Of a DNA stretch of 55,078 bases, positions 16,228-25,235 are shown in pieces. This stretch comes from JAXGPP01 sp964436865 (GTDB taxonomy: Bacteria; Planctomycetota; Planctomycetia; Pirellulales; Thermoguttaceae): contig CAYTFK010000009.1 of assembly GCA_964436865.1 (NCBI GenBank), forward strand, positions 1 through 55,078. Reading direction: 5' to 3'. Under the pieces are notes generated by a model. The model made no database searches. It was not told the DNA's origin and was given only the letters and a program-made list of their open reading frames with translations. The number at the start of each line of letters is the position of its first letter. Position 1 is the first letter of the stretch. The translations under genes were made by a program, and so were the position numbers.

Positions 16228-18642
16228 TCAAGAGGTCCAGACCAACAAGACCTGTTTGACGTTTACATCGGCCTTCCTCGGTTTCACCTCAACCTGTTCG
16301 AGAACCAACGTGTCGGGATCCAGACTCTGACGGATCTTCTCAACCTCGGCGTGGAACTGTGTTTCCAAATCGTTCAGACGCTCGCTGATTGCTTCCACGG
16401 TCTCTTCCGCTCTGCCGATATCGGCGCGCTGGCGAGACGCGCGAGTGGCGGCACGGGCGCTGGTGGCGGCGCGGTTCATTGTGGTGGTGCTGAGCATTTT
16501 GCGGCCCAGAAGCGCGCCGAGGATCGACGAGCCGACCGACACGGCGGCTGAAAAAGTGCTCTCTTTGGCCTCGGCACGTTCCTTTTCCACGCGCTGTTCC
16601 GCCTTCCGCTGTTGTTCCTGGAGTGCAGCCAGCTTGGGGGCGAACTTCTCGCGAAGCCGTTCGATCGCCAGATCGCGTTGCTCCGCCACTGACTGGCGAA
16701 TGCGGACGCGGAAATCCCCTTCGCTTTCGCCCGGACGCGATGTCTCCTTCAATAGCGCACACCGCCACAGAGCAAGCCTTTGCGTCCGATACAAGTACGA
16801 CTTCAGAGCAGCGGACAGTGATGTGTACGTCTTCGGTCGCGACAGTCCTGCCGGTAACTCGGCGAAAGCGGCGCCCTCGGCAGGTTGGGCTTCGAACTCG
16901 GGTGGCTCGGCGAGCGGTGTGGCTTGTTCCCAGACGGACTCTTCCGAACTCAAATCGTCTGCGGCAGCCAGTAGAGCCACGTCCTGCCAGGCGTCAATGC
17001 CCAGGCTGGCTTGTACGAAGTGGATCTGGGCCGCCCCGAAGATAGCCGGATTGTAGGTGAGTGCCGTGCCGACGGACCGTTCCTCACGCGAGACCAGGAA
17101 CGACTCTGTCACCCCCGGCGGCAGGAGCGGACGTGTGCCGGCTGATGGAACGGCCGTGGAAGGTTTCTGGACCGATGGCAAAACCTCCGGGGAGGAAGCG
17201 GGAGCGGCGACCGGCGCCGGCGCGGTTTGCCTGCGGGCCTGCATGAGCAGCGAGATCTGATCGCGGGTCAGCGGGCCGCGAAGATAGGAAAGCACCCACC
17301 GGGTCTGAAACACGACCGGCCGGTCTTCGTGAACGTTGTTCATCAGGAACACGCGGTTGCCCAGCGAGGACAGGACGGCTTCTGTCTGCTGACGGTCGAA
17401 CGTCGCGCCGGCGCCCGCGGCAGCGGTCTGGAGCCCATCGAGCACGCGGGCCTTGTCACGCTCTGTCTGCAGCCGGCCCAGGAACCAGGTTCCGGCGTTC
17501 GCCAATCCCTTGTAGTCGAGATCGACCGGGTTCTGCGTTGCCAGCACCACGCCCAGGCCGAACGCCCGAGCTTGCTTGAGCAGTGTGAGCATGGGCGTCT
17601 TGGCAGGCGGATTCGCCGTCGGCGGAAAGTAGCCGAACACCTCGTCCATGTAGAGCAGGGCCCGCAGACTCGTCGTGCCCGACTGGCCCCGCATCCACGA
17701 AATCACTTCGTTCAGAAGGATGGTGACGAAGAACATCCGCTCGGCGTCGCTGAGGTGGGCCAGCGACACAATCGACAGCCGGGGCTTGCCCTCTGGCGTA
17801 TACAAGAGTCGCTGCACGTCGAGCGGCTCGCCCTGGGTCCACGCCGAGAATCCCGGCGAAGCGATGAGACTGTTGAAGCTCATTGCCAGTGCGAAACGAT
17901 CCTTGGCCGGATAGCAGGTCTCCAGATCCAGGATGCCAATCTTGTCGAACGGCGGGCTTTGGATCTCGCGCACCAAAGAGCCGAGATCAAGCTCCCGTCC
18001 CTCACGCCAAGCGCGGTCGAGGATCGTCGACAAGAGGATGTGTTCGCGGCTCCGCAGTGGATCGGCGTCGACACCCAGCAAACCCAGCAAGCCGGAGACA
18101 ACCGCGGTGATCCGCGCGCGGAACGCATCGCCATCGGCGACCACCGCGGCCGGGGGCGCCGACAGAGAACGCAGTACCGTAAGCGGCAAGCCGGCGCTGC
18201 TTCCGGGAGTGTAGATTGCGATATCAACCGAATCACGGAAACGGGCGATTCTCGCCGAATCCTGCCCCCATTCGGAAAGGCCCTTGCGATAGCGGTCGGC
18301 CACGCTCTGGGCATATTCGTCAGGTGACATCCCGTTGCGGGCCGCTTCCGCCGGGTCGATCCACGGCCGGAAGTCTTCGGCCCTCAACTCGGGAAAAGCG
18401 AGCATGAGATTGCCCAAATCTCCCTTGGGATCGATCGCGATTGCCGGAATCCCATCGATGGCCGCTTCTTCGAGCAGGGTCAGGCACAAGCCAGTCTTGC
18501 CGCTGCCGGTCATGCCGACGCACACGGCGTGGGTCGTCAGATCCTTGGCGTCGTACAGAAGCAGGTTCTCTCGGACCTGCTGGGCCGCGGGATCGTACTC
18601 CCGCCCGAGGTAGAAGACGCCGAGTTTCTCGAAATCCTGCAT
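16228..18642 (-). CDS. HerA/DUF87-type ATPase with C-terminal coiled coil
   Basis: 804 residues from ATG 18642 (MQDFEKLGVFYLGREYD). The frame is open to 18777 with weaker starts, so the N-terminus is uncertain. Walker A is GMTGSGKT at ~43-50 and Walker B is LLYMDEVFGYFPP. IAIDPKGDLGN and LATQNPVDLDYKGLANAG resemble the motor cores of HerA/FtsK-type ATPases. The last ~200 residues are a charged coiled coil (LAALQEQQRKAEQRVEKER) broken by a short Ala/Gly-rich stretch (VSVGSSILGALLG). The family translocates DNA or acts as a filament-like ATPase. No NurA nuclease or restriction partner is adjacent, so the role is unknown. Confidence 0.75.
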   Translation of the reverse strand: MQDFEKLGVFYLGREYDPAAQQVRENLLLYDAKDLTTHAVCVGMTGSGKTGLCLTLLEEAAIDGIPAIAIDPKGDLGNLMLAFPELRAEDFRPWIDPAEAARNGMSPDEYAQSVADRYRKGLSEWGQDSARIARFRDSVDIAIYTPGSSAGLPLTVLRSLSAPPAAVVADGDAFRARITAVVSGLLGLLGVDADPLRSREHILLSTILDRAWREGRELDLGSLVREIQSPPFDKIGILDLETCYPAKDRFALAMSFNSLIASPGFSAWTQGEPLDVQRLLYTPEGKPRLSIVSLAHLSDAERMFFVTILLNEVISWMRGQSGTTSLRALLYMDEVFGYFPPTANPPAKTPMLTLLKQARAFGLGVVLATQNPVDLDYKGLANAGTWFLGRLQTERDKARVLDGLQTAAAGAGATFDRQQTEAVLSSLGNRVFLMNNVHEDRPVVFQTRWVLSYLRGPLTRDQISLLMQARRQTAPAPVAAPASSPEVLPSVQKPSTAVPSAGTRPLLPPGVTESFLVSREERSVGTALTYNPAIFGAAQIHFVQASLGIDAWQDVALLAAADDLSSEESVWEQATPLAEPPEFEAQPAEGAAFAELPAGLSRPKTYTSLSAALKSYLYRTQRLALWRCALLKETSRPGESEGDFRVRIRQSVAEQRDLAIERLREKFAPKLAALQEQQRKAEQRVEKERAEAKESTFSAAVSVGSSILGALLGRKMLSTTTMNRAATSARAATRASRQRADIGRAEETVEAISERLNDLETQFHAEVEKIRQSLDPDTLVLEQVEVKPRKADVNVKQVLLVWTS

Positions 18643-18998
18643 GGCAGTCACACCCACGCCCTTTCCAGATCCGTCTGGGAATTTGCCAGCCACCGACATT
18701 CCTGATAGTAGCAGGGCGACGCGTGGTTCTCCAGTTGCCCTCGTTGTTTCTTGCTCACGGCCAGCGCCTTCCGGCACCGTAGAGGACTCTTCAATATGGC
18801 AGGGCTAAAGATTCGGGGCGAGGGCGGCTGGCCGCTATTCCTTCAGTCTCGCGGCAGCCTGTGAACCGAAGAGACGGCCACGGCGGGACTTGCCGCTTGT
18901 TTCCAAGGACTTGACCGCACCCCCGCGAGCAGCTAACACTACAGTTCCCCTTCACCCCACCTGGCTTCGGTCGGCAGCGCCCCCTACACGGAACCGAG
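18643..18998. other. Divergent intergenic region
   Basis: 356 bp between the ATPase and the metallophosphoesterase, transcribed outward in opposite directions. Up to 135 bp of it could be coding if the ATPase begins at GTG 18777. I see no repeat, RNA gene or strong promoter match. Confidence 0.4.
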
Positions 18999-20231
18999 AT
19001 GCTCAACCGCCGCGATGTACTCCGCCTAATGCCCGCACCAGCCCTCTGCTGGCTGGGGCATACTACTTCCGCTCAGGCGCAGTCGGCCCCGGCACTTGAG
19101 GCCCTGCCGCCGCTGGCTGGCCCGCCGGTAGTGCAACACCTCGGCTGCGACGGGTTTGCGGTCAGTTTTGCGGTTGGCGAATTGGCCACAGGCTGGGTGG
19201 AATGGGGGCTGTCGCCGGAATCGCTTGATCAGAGAGCCATCGCCGGCCGGGCCGGTCTGGTCGAGGCCAGCGAACGTGCCCTGGTCGTGCCCGTCTCGCT
19301 GGGCGAGGGGGCCAAGCCGGGGCGACGAATTTACTACCGCGTGGTCGCACAGAGTTTGAGCTATCGGTCCGCCTACGATCTGCTGCGAGGCGAGCCGGTC
19401 TCTGGCACCACACAGTGCGTCACGCTTCCGGATGCCGCCGCGCCGGAGGTCCGTATTGCGGTGGTCAACGACACGCATGAGCGTGTGCAGACGCTGGAGG
19501 CTCTTGCCGAACGAATCGAGGCGGTTCAGCCGGAGGCGCTCGTGTGGAACGGCGATACGTGTGCTTCTGCCTTCGACGCTCCGGAGGATCCGCCGCGCGT
19601 GTTGCTGAAGCCGCGGTGGGCGATGAACCGGCCACTGGTGTTTGTGCCGGGCAATCACGATGTGCGGGGTGCTTCCGCGCGCACAGTCCGCGACTGCCTG
19701 GCCGCCGGCCCCGATCCCGCCCTGCCGTACAATATCGCGCGTCGCATGGGACCTGTGGCTCTCCTGACCCTCGATACGGGCGAAGACAAGCCGGATGCTC
19801 ATCCCGTGTTTGCCGGCACGGCAGCTTATGAGCCATACCGGGTTCGGCAAGCGGCCTGGTTGCAGGAGAGTCTGCGGCGATCGGAGATCGCTTCGGCGCC
19901 ATTCAAAGTCGTCTTCTGCCACATCCCATTGCGGGGGCTGCCAAACCAGAACGATGGCCTGAGCCTCGAAGGTTACGCCGCCTGGTCGGGTGATGGAGCC
20001 AACGCATGGATGCCAATCCTGCGTAAGGCGGGCGTCTCGCTAGTGGTGAGCGGTCATACGCACAGGTGGCGAGTGGATGAGCCGGGCGGCGGCTATCCAA
20101 TGCAGGTCGTCGGTGGCGGGCCGCAAAACGCGACGCTCATTGTCCTGGATGCCGATCAGCAATCGCTTCACGTGGCGATTCAAGACCTGTCGGGTGCTGA
20201 GCTTGCCGAGCGGCGGCTGAAACGGTCATGA
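18999..20231 (+). CDS. Secreted calcineurin-like metallophosphoesterase
   Basis: 410 residues. The N-terminus MLNRRDVLRLMPAPALCW is a Tat-like or Sec-like leader. Residues ~45-150 resemble the fibronectin-like domain of purple acid phosphatase relatives (ATGWVEWGLSPES, GRRIYYRVVAQS). The phosphoesterase domain has all metal motifs: VNDTHE (D-x-H), VWNGDTC (GD), VPGNHDVRG (GNHD), VFCHIPL and SGHTHRWR. The family is known to use two metals to hydrolyse phosphate esters. The substrate is unknown. It is the first gene of a plus-strand run leading into the sialic-acid genes, 67 nt before the next gene. Confidence 0.87.
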   Translation: MLNRRDVLRLMPAPALCWLGHTTSAQAQSAPALEALPPLAGPPVVQHLGCDGFAVSFAVGELATGWVEWGLSPESLDQRAIAGRAGLVEASERALVVPVSLGEGAKPGRRIYYRVVAQSLSYRSAYDLLRGEPVSGTTQCVTLPDAAAPEVRIAVVNDTHERVQTLEALAERIEAVQPEALVWNGDTCASAFDAPEDPPRVLLKPRWAMNRPLVFVPGNHDVRGASARTVRDCLAAGPDPALPYNIARRMGPVALLTLDTGEDKPDAHPVFAGTAAYEPYRVRQAAWLQESLRRSEIASAPFKVVFCHIPLRGLPNQNDGLSLEGYAAWSGDGANAWMPILRKAGVSLVVSGHTHRWRVDEPGGGYPMQVVGGGPQNATLIVLDADQQSLHVAIQDLSGAELAERRLKRS

Positions 20232-20298
20232 TCGGGCGTGCACGCGCGTCCCCGAGGCCGTTTGCGTACACTTTTCAGAAACGAGTTACCGGAGTGCC

Positions 20299-21675
20299 AT
20301 GAGATTATCTTGTTTGTTGTACGTTGGAGCCTCGATCCTCCTTCTTCCTGCGGCTGTTTCAGCCGAGATTCAGATCTCCACCGGCCATAGCGCGGCTGGC
20401 TCAGGCTTCGCATTCGAGTCGGTACCGGCGCCCGTGACGAACGACGCGGCCAATAACGCACGCTTCTCGCTGATCGACGGAACGACCGATCGGAACGGCG
20501 GGAGTCTTGCCGTGCTCCATGACGGCCGGGTGCCCTCGGAAGAAGACCAACCGTCGGAGAATTTCTTCTTCCGGGCCGGCACCGATGGCGGGCGGATCCA
20601 GATCGATTTGGGCCGCGCGCTTCCGGTGAAGCGAATCGGCACCTACTCCTGGCACACGAACACCCGTGCCCCCCAGGTTTATGTCCTGTATGCGTCGGAT
20701 GGGATTACGCCCGGTTTTGATCCTGCGCCGCGGAGGGGCATTGATCCGGCCGCATGCGGGTGGACTCGAGTCGCCAGCGTCGATACGCGAACGCAAAGCG
20801 GCGACGGCGGGGGTCAGCACGGCGTGGCCATCACCGATCACTCGGGCGTGATCGGAACTTATCGCTATCTGTTGTTCGACATATCCCAGACGGAGGGCCG
20901 CGATCCGTTTGGAAACACATTCTACAGTGAGATCGATGTAATTGATGCAGAGGGGCCCGCTCCCGCATTCATCAAATCGGAGAAGTCGCAGCCCATTGTC
21001 ATCTCCTTCGAGGCGGCAGGTGGCAGATTCCGGTTCACGATTGATGTCACTCGTGCGCCGGACATGGCGGGCTGGTCTGAGGATAGACTGAAACCCGTGG
21101 TTCAGGAGTGGTATCCCAAACTGGTTGAAATGCTGCCCAGTGACGGACACACAGTGCCCACCGAAATCAGGCTGCGATTCCGCGAAGACATGGGTGGTGT
21201 GCCGGCCTCGGCAGGCGGCGCGACCATCAATCTCAGTGCTTCCTGGTTCCGCCGAGAACGCGACCGGGAGGCGCTCGGCGCGGTAGTTCATGAAATGGTT
21301 CACGTGGTTCAAGGCTACCCGCGGCGAGGCGCGCCGACGCCCGGCTGGCTCGTCGAGGGGATTGCCGACTACATCCGCTGGTTTCTGTACGAACCCGAGA
21401 AGAAGGGGGCCGAGATCACGAAGCGCAGTTTTCCGACAGCGAAATTCGATTCCAGCTATCGCATTACCGGCAACTTTTTGGATTGGGTCACGCGCCGCTA
21501 CGACGAAGAGATCGTGCCCAAGCTCAATGCCGCCGCACGCGAGGGACGGTACAGCGAACAGCTCTGGCAGGATTGGACGGGGAAGACCTTGCAGGAACTG
21601 GGAGCTGAGTGGAAGGAACATCACGCCGAGCGGCTTGGTGTCAGCGAAACGTCTGCCGACTCCGAGGCGCAGTAA
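20299..21675 (+). CDS. Basic secretory protein (BSP) family metallopeptidase with N-terminal beta domain
   Basis: 458 residues with a signal peptide (1-22). Residues ~25-215 form a discoidin-like beta-sandwich (RIQIDLGRALPVKRIGTYSW, YRYLLFDISQTEGRDPFGN). Residues ~230-440 match the plant-type BSP peptidase family (PF04450). The zinc motif is HEMVH at H331-H335, followed by WLVEGIADYIRWFLYEP, where the downstream Glu or Asp may be the third ligand. LQELGAEWKEHH closes the domain. The protein is probably exported and could trim glycoproteins or bind glycans through its front domain. It is 54 nt upstream of the sialic-acid gene set. Confidence 0.82.
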   Translation: MRLSCLLYVGASILLLPAAVSAEIQISTGHSAAGSGFAFESVPAPVTNDAANNARFSLIDGTTDRNGGSLAVLHDGRVPSEEDQPSENFFFRAGTDGGRIQIDLGRALPVKRIGTYSWHTNTRAPQVYVLYASDGITPGFDPAPRRGIDPAACGWTRVASVDTRTQSGDGGGQHGVAITDHSGVIGTYRYLLFDISQTEGRDPFGNTFYSEIDVIDAEGPAPAFIKSEKSQPIVISFEAAGGRFRFTIDVTRAPDMAGWSEDRLKPVVQEWYPKLVEMLPSDGHTVPTEIRLRFREDMGGVPASAGGATINLSASWFRRERDREALGAVVHEMVHVVQGYPRRGAPTPGWLVEGIADYIRWFLYEPEKKGAEITKRSFPTAKFDSSYRITGNFLDWVTRRYDEEIVPKLNAAAREGRYSEQLWQDWTGKTLQELGAEWKEHHAERLGVSETSADSEAQ

Positions 21676-21729
21676 CCGCTTGCTCGGGACTGTCCCCTTC
21701 TGTTTTCTCATTCACCAGGGCCGGACGAC

Positions 21730-22944
21730 ATGGATGTGACGACTCCCGAAGGCCGATCGGCCCTGGCCGATGCCTATCGCGACACGCTCCTTGGCGATGT
21801 AGTCCCTTTCTGGCTGCGGCATGGAGTGGATCACGATCACGGCGGGCTGCTGACGGGACTCGACCGTGACGGCACGGTGATCGACACCGACAAGTCAATC
21901 TGGTTTCAGGGGCGCGGCGCGTGGATGTTTGCCACCCTCTATAACACGGTCGAGCCGGATCCACGGTGGCTGGAGACGGCCCGGAGTGCCATCGAGTTCA
22001 TGCGTCGCCACGCGACCGCTCCGAACGGCAAGATGTTCTTCACGGTCACTCGTGAGGGCTGGCCCCTGCGGATGCGGCGGTACGTGTACAGCGAGGCGTT
22101 TGCGGCCATTGCCAATGCAGCCTATGCGCGAGCCACCGGCGAGTGGCAGGCGGCTGATGACGCCCTGGGGTGTTTTGCGACTTACCTGGCGTATTCGTTC
22201 GAGCCTGGCCGGATCCAGCCGAAGGTGTGGGCCGGGACTCGTCCGATGACGGGAATCGGGCCGCTGATGATCGGCATCGCCACGGCCCAGGAACTGCGTG
22301 AGAATCTTGGGGACGTGTCGATTGCCGGCCGTACGTGCACCGAGTGGATCGACTGGAGTATCCTTCAGATCGAACGAAACTTCCTGAAGCCGGAACACGA
22401 AGCTCTTCTGGAAATCGCCGGCCCGAATGGCGAGATCATCGATCATTTCGACGGGCGGACGCTCAATCCGGGACACGCTCTCGAAGCGGCCTGGTTCATC
22501 ATGCATGAAGGGAAGGGGAGGGGAAACGATCGCCTCGTGCAACTCGGGCTGACGATACTGGATTGGATGTGGAAGCGCGGCTGGGATGAGGAGTATGGCG
22601 GGCTGTTCTACTTTCGCGATCTGCGAGGCCTGCCGGTTCAAGAGTACTGGCATGACATGAAGTTCTGGTGGCCGCATTGCGAGGCGATCATCGCCACGCT
22701 CCTGGCCTGGACGCTGACTGGCGAAGAACAATACGCCCACTGGCACCGCCAGGTCCACGAGTGGAGTTTCAGCCGCTTTCCCGATAACGAATACGGGGAA
22801 TGGTACGGATATCTTCACCGCGACGGCCGCGTCTCGGTCGGGCTCAAGGGCAACATGTGGAAGGGGCCGTTCCACTTGCCGCGGATGCTGTGGTACTGCT
22901 GGCGATTGCTAGATCCGCGTGGATGCCCGGAGCGCAAGGGATGA
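21730..22944 (+). CDS. N-acylglucosamine 2-epimerase (AGE) family protein
   Basis: 404 residues, no signal peptide, so cytoplasmic. AGE hallmarks are IWFQGRGAWMFATLYN at ~57-72, YVYSEAFAAIANAAYAR, NPGHALEAAWFIMHEG, KFWWPHCEAIIATLLAW and WYGYLHRDGRVSVGLKGNMW with KGPFHLPRML near the C-terminus. The fold is an (alpha/alpha)6 barrel. The predicted reaction is ManNAc to GlcNAc interconversion, because the next genes encode a sialic-acid mutarotase, a transporter and a lyase. This arrangement resembles the Bacteroides-type pathway with an AGE epimerase rather than NanE/NanK. AGE relatives also act on mannose or cellobiose, so the substrate rests on context. Its stop overlaps the next start (ATGA). 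Confidence 0.87.
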   Translation: MDVTTPEGRSALADAYRDTLLGDVVPFWLRHGVDHDHGGLLTGLDRDGTVIDTDKSIWFQGRGAWMFATLYNTVEPDPRWLETARSAIEFMRRHATAPNGKMFFTVTREGWPLRMRRYVYSEAFAAIANAAYARATGEWQAADDALGCFATYLAYSFEPGRIQPKVWAGTRPMTGIGPLMIGIATAQELRENLGDVSIAGRTCTEWIDWSILQIERNFLKPEHEALLEIAGPNGEIIDHFDGRTLNPGHALEAAWFIMHEGKGRGNDRLVQLGLTILDWMWKRGWDEEYGGLFYFRDLRGLPVQEYWHDMKFWWPHCEAIIATLLAWTLTGEEQYAHWHRQVHEWSFSRFPDNEYGEWYGYLHRDGRVSVGLKGNMWKGPFHLPRMLWYCWRLLDPRGCPERKG

Positions 22945-23975
22945 ACCGGACTGCCTTCATGTTTGCAGCCATCTTGCTTGGTTCGAGCGGTCATGCCGCG
23001 GAGTGGCGGCAGTTGCCGTCGCTGCCCGACCGAGAGGGGTTCGCGGGAATGCTGGCCGGAGTGAGCCACGGTGCGCTTGTCGCCGCCGGGGGCGCGAACT
23101 TCCCCGGCAAGAAACCATGGGAGGGAGGAAAGAAAGTCTGGTACGACACGATCTATGTGCTCGATCAACCAAGAGGCCAGTGGAGAGTCGCCGGGAGGCT
23201 GCCGCACGCGATCGGATACGGTGTATCGGTTACTCATCAGAATAGCGTGGTGTGTGTTGGAGGGAGTGATGCTGATCGGCACTATGCCGATATGTTTCGG
23301 CTGCTATGGAAGGAGGGCAGGATTGACGCATTGCCGCTTCCTTCTCTTCCCGGCCCGGTTGCCAACGCCTGCGGAGCTCTGGTTGGTGATATGCTGTACA
23401 TCGTTGGCGGCCAGGCGAAGCCGGATTCCACCGACACGCTGAATACGGCCTATCGAATCGATCTCGCGGCGGCAACGCCCGCCTGGCAGCAGATCGACGG
23501 CTGTCCGGGCGGCGGACGCATGCTGGCGGTGGCCGCCGCCTTCGACGAGGCATTCTGGATTGTCGGTGGTGTCGACCTTGTTCCGTCGGGAGGCGGGGAC
23601 GCCGTGCGGCGTTATCTCGCCGATGCCTGGCGTTACGATCCCGATGAGGGTTGGAAACGCGTTGCCGATCTGCCCACTCCCGTTGCCGCCGCGCCTTCGC
23701 CCGCCCCGGCTGACGCAAATGGATTCTACATCCTGGGCGGTGACGACGGTTCTCAAGTCGGACTACCACCCGGGCGCCATCGTGGTTTCAGCAGCCGCGT
23801 GTTACGATACGACTTTCTGGCTGACCGATGGATCGAGGCGGCTACTCTGCCGACACCGCGGGTGACAGCGCCCCTGGCCGCGTGGAACGGATCATTCGTC
23901 ATCCTGAGCGGCGAGGCCCGGCCGGGAATCCGCTCGCCAGAGGTGTGGAGCATGACGCCCGGAAATCAGGAGTAA
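22941..23975 (+). CDS. nanM: Cyclically permuted NanM-like sialic acid mutarotase (kelch propeller)
   Basis: 344 residues, start overlapping the AGE gene stop by 4 nt. A short signal peptide (1-20, FMFAAILLGSSGHAAEW) suggests a periplasmic site. Kelch-type repeats run through the protein: ALVAAGGANFPGKKPW, YGVSVTHQNSVVCVGG, GDMLYIVGGQ, FWIVGGVDL and GFYILGGDD. The GGANFPGKKPWEGGKK segment is typical of the permuted mutarotase family. The known NanM role is to speed anomer exchange of N-acetylneuraminate before uptake. Placement beside NanA and a transporter supports this. A generic kelch protein is the alternative. Confidence 0.83.
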   Translation: MNRTAFMFAAILLGSSGHAAEWRQLPSLPDREGFAGMLAGVSHGALVAAGGANFPGKKPWEGGKKVWYDTIYVLDQPRGQWRVAGRLPHAIGYGVSVTHQNSVVCVGGSDADRHYADMFRLLWKEGRIDALPLPSLPGPVANACGALVGDMLYIVGGQAKPDSTDTLNTAYRIDLAAATPAWQQIDGCPGGGRMLAVAAAFDEAFWIVGGVDLVPSGGGDAVRRYLADAWRYDPDEGWKRVADLPTPVAAAPSPAPADANGFYILGGDDGSQVGLPPGRHRGFSSRVLRYDFLADRWIEAATLPTPRVTAPLAAWNGSFVILSGEARPGIRSPEVWSMTPGNQE

Positions 23976-23982
23976 CCGAATC

Positions 23983-25230
23983 GTGTCGAATCCCTCCGCC
24001 TCTTCGCAGCTCACGCGGACTGCATGGCTGGTGGTCATGCTGCTCATGCCGGTGGCGCTGTTGAACTATCTCGACCGCCAGATGCTGGCGGCGATGAAGT
24101 ACTCGGTGATGGAAGACATCCCGAGCATCGGCACCGAGGAGAACTGGGGATTCATGCTCGGGCAGTTCAAGTGGGTGTATGCATTCCTCAGTCCCATCGG
24201 CGGCTACGTGGCGGACCGCTTCAGCCGGCGGTTGACGATCTGCGGGAGCCTGTTCGTCTGGTCGGCGGTGACCTGGTGGACCGGGCACGTGACCACCTAT
24301 AACGATTTGCTCATGGCTCGTTCGCTGATGGGTATCAGCGAAGCCTTCTACATCCCCGCAGCGCTAGCTCTGATTGCCGACTACCACACCGGCCACACAC
24401 GGTCACGGGCGGTTGGGCTGCATCAAATGGCGATTTACTGCGGCGTGATCATCGGCGGTTTCGGCGGCTATGTGGCCGATGCGCCGAACCTCGGCTGGCG
24501 GTTCGCGTTCGACGCCTGCGGGGTTTTCGGGATGCTCTATACCCTTCCGCTGGTGTACTTCCTCCGCGATCCCCCGCGAGTGCTCGCAGTTGGCGCGGAA
24601 GCGAAGGCGTCGCCGGTGCGGGCCGCAGTGCAATTGCTCACCAATTTCTCCTTTATCCTCCTGGTGCTCTATTTCACGCTTCCTGCGCTGGCAGGCTGGG
24701 TCGTTCGCGATTGGATGCCGGCGATTCTCAAGCAGGAGTTCAATATCGGCCAGGGAAAGGCCGGCGTCGCCGCCACGCTCTACTGGCAGGTTGCCGCCAT
24801 CTTCGGCGCGATCTTCGGCGGCTGGCTGGCCGACCGCTGGATGCGGGTGAACTCGCGCGGGAGGATATTCGTAAGCGCTCTGGGCATGAGCCTGATTGTG
24901 CCGGCGATTTTCGGCGTGGGCAATGCCGGCTCGCTTGCCGTAGCCGTGGCATTCCTCATCCTTTTCGGGGTCGGCTGGGGTTTCTTCGACTGCAACAACA
25001 TGCCCATCCTTTGCCAGATCGTGCGGCCGGAACTTCGCGCGACGGGGTACGGCATCATGAACCTCGTGAGCATCAGTTGCGGCGGTCTCGCCGATTGGGG
25101 ATTTGGAACGCTCCGGGATCGCCAGGTGCCCCTGAATCTGATCTTCGGGCTTTTTGCCAGCGCGGCCGTTGTCTCGATTGTGCTGGTGCTGCTTATCCGA
25201 CCCCGCAAAGAACTCCTGGATCAGGACTGA
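23983..25230 (+). CDS. MFS transporter, ACS-like, probable sialic acid importer
   Basis: 415 residues from GTG 23983, 7 nt after the mutarotase stop and preceded by CAGGAG. About 12 hydrophobic segments are visible. NYLDRQM at ~27-33 is typical of the anion:cation symporter branch. The motif-A-like GGYVADRFSRRLT lies between helices 2 and 3, and a second copy GGWLADRWMRVN starts the C-terminal half. Predicted role: proton- or sodium-coupled import of N-acetylneuraminate across the inner membrane, like NanT of Bacteroides. The substrate is inferred from the flanking mutarotase and lyase genes, not from binding residues. Confidence 0.85.
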   Translation: MSNPSASSQLTRTAWLVVMLLMPVALLNYLDRQMLAAMKYSVMEDIPSIGTEENWGFMLGQFKWVYAFLSPIGGYVADRFSRRLTICGSLFVWSAVTWWTGHVTTYNDLLMARSLMGISEAFYIPAALALIADYHTGHTRSRAVGLHQMAIYCGVIIGGFGGYVADAPNLGWRFAFDACGVFGMLYTLPLVYFLRDPPRVLAVGAEAKASPVRAAVQLLTNFSFILLVLYFTLPALAGWVVRDWMPAILKQEFNIGQGKAGVAATLYWQVAAIFGAIFGGWLADRWMRVNSRGRIFVSALGMSLIVPAIFGVGNAGSLAVAVAFLILFGVGWGFFDCNNMPILCQIVRPELRATGYGIMNLVSISCGGLADWGFGTLRDRQVPLNLIFGLFASAAVVSIVLVLLIRPRKELLDQD

Positions 25231-25235
25231 CACCG

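Noticed and set aside
16228..18642. A HerA-based defence or DNA-repair island
   Set aside because: The ATPase fits the HerA/DUF87 type, but no NurA, SIR2, nuclease or other effector is adjacent.
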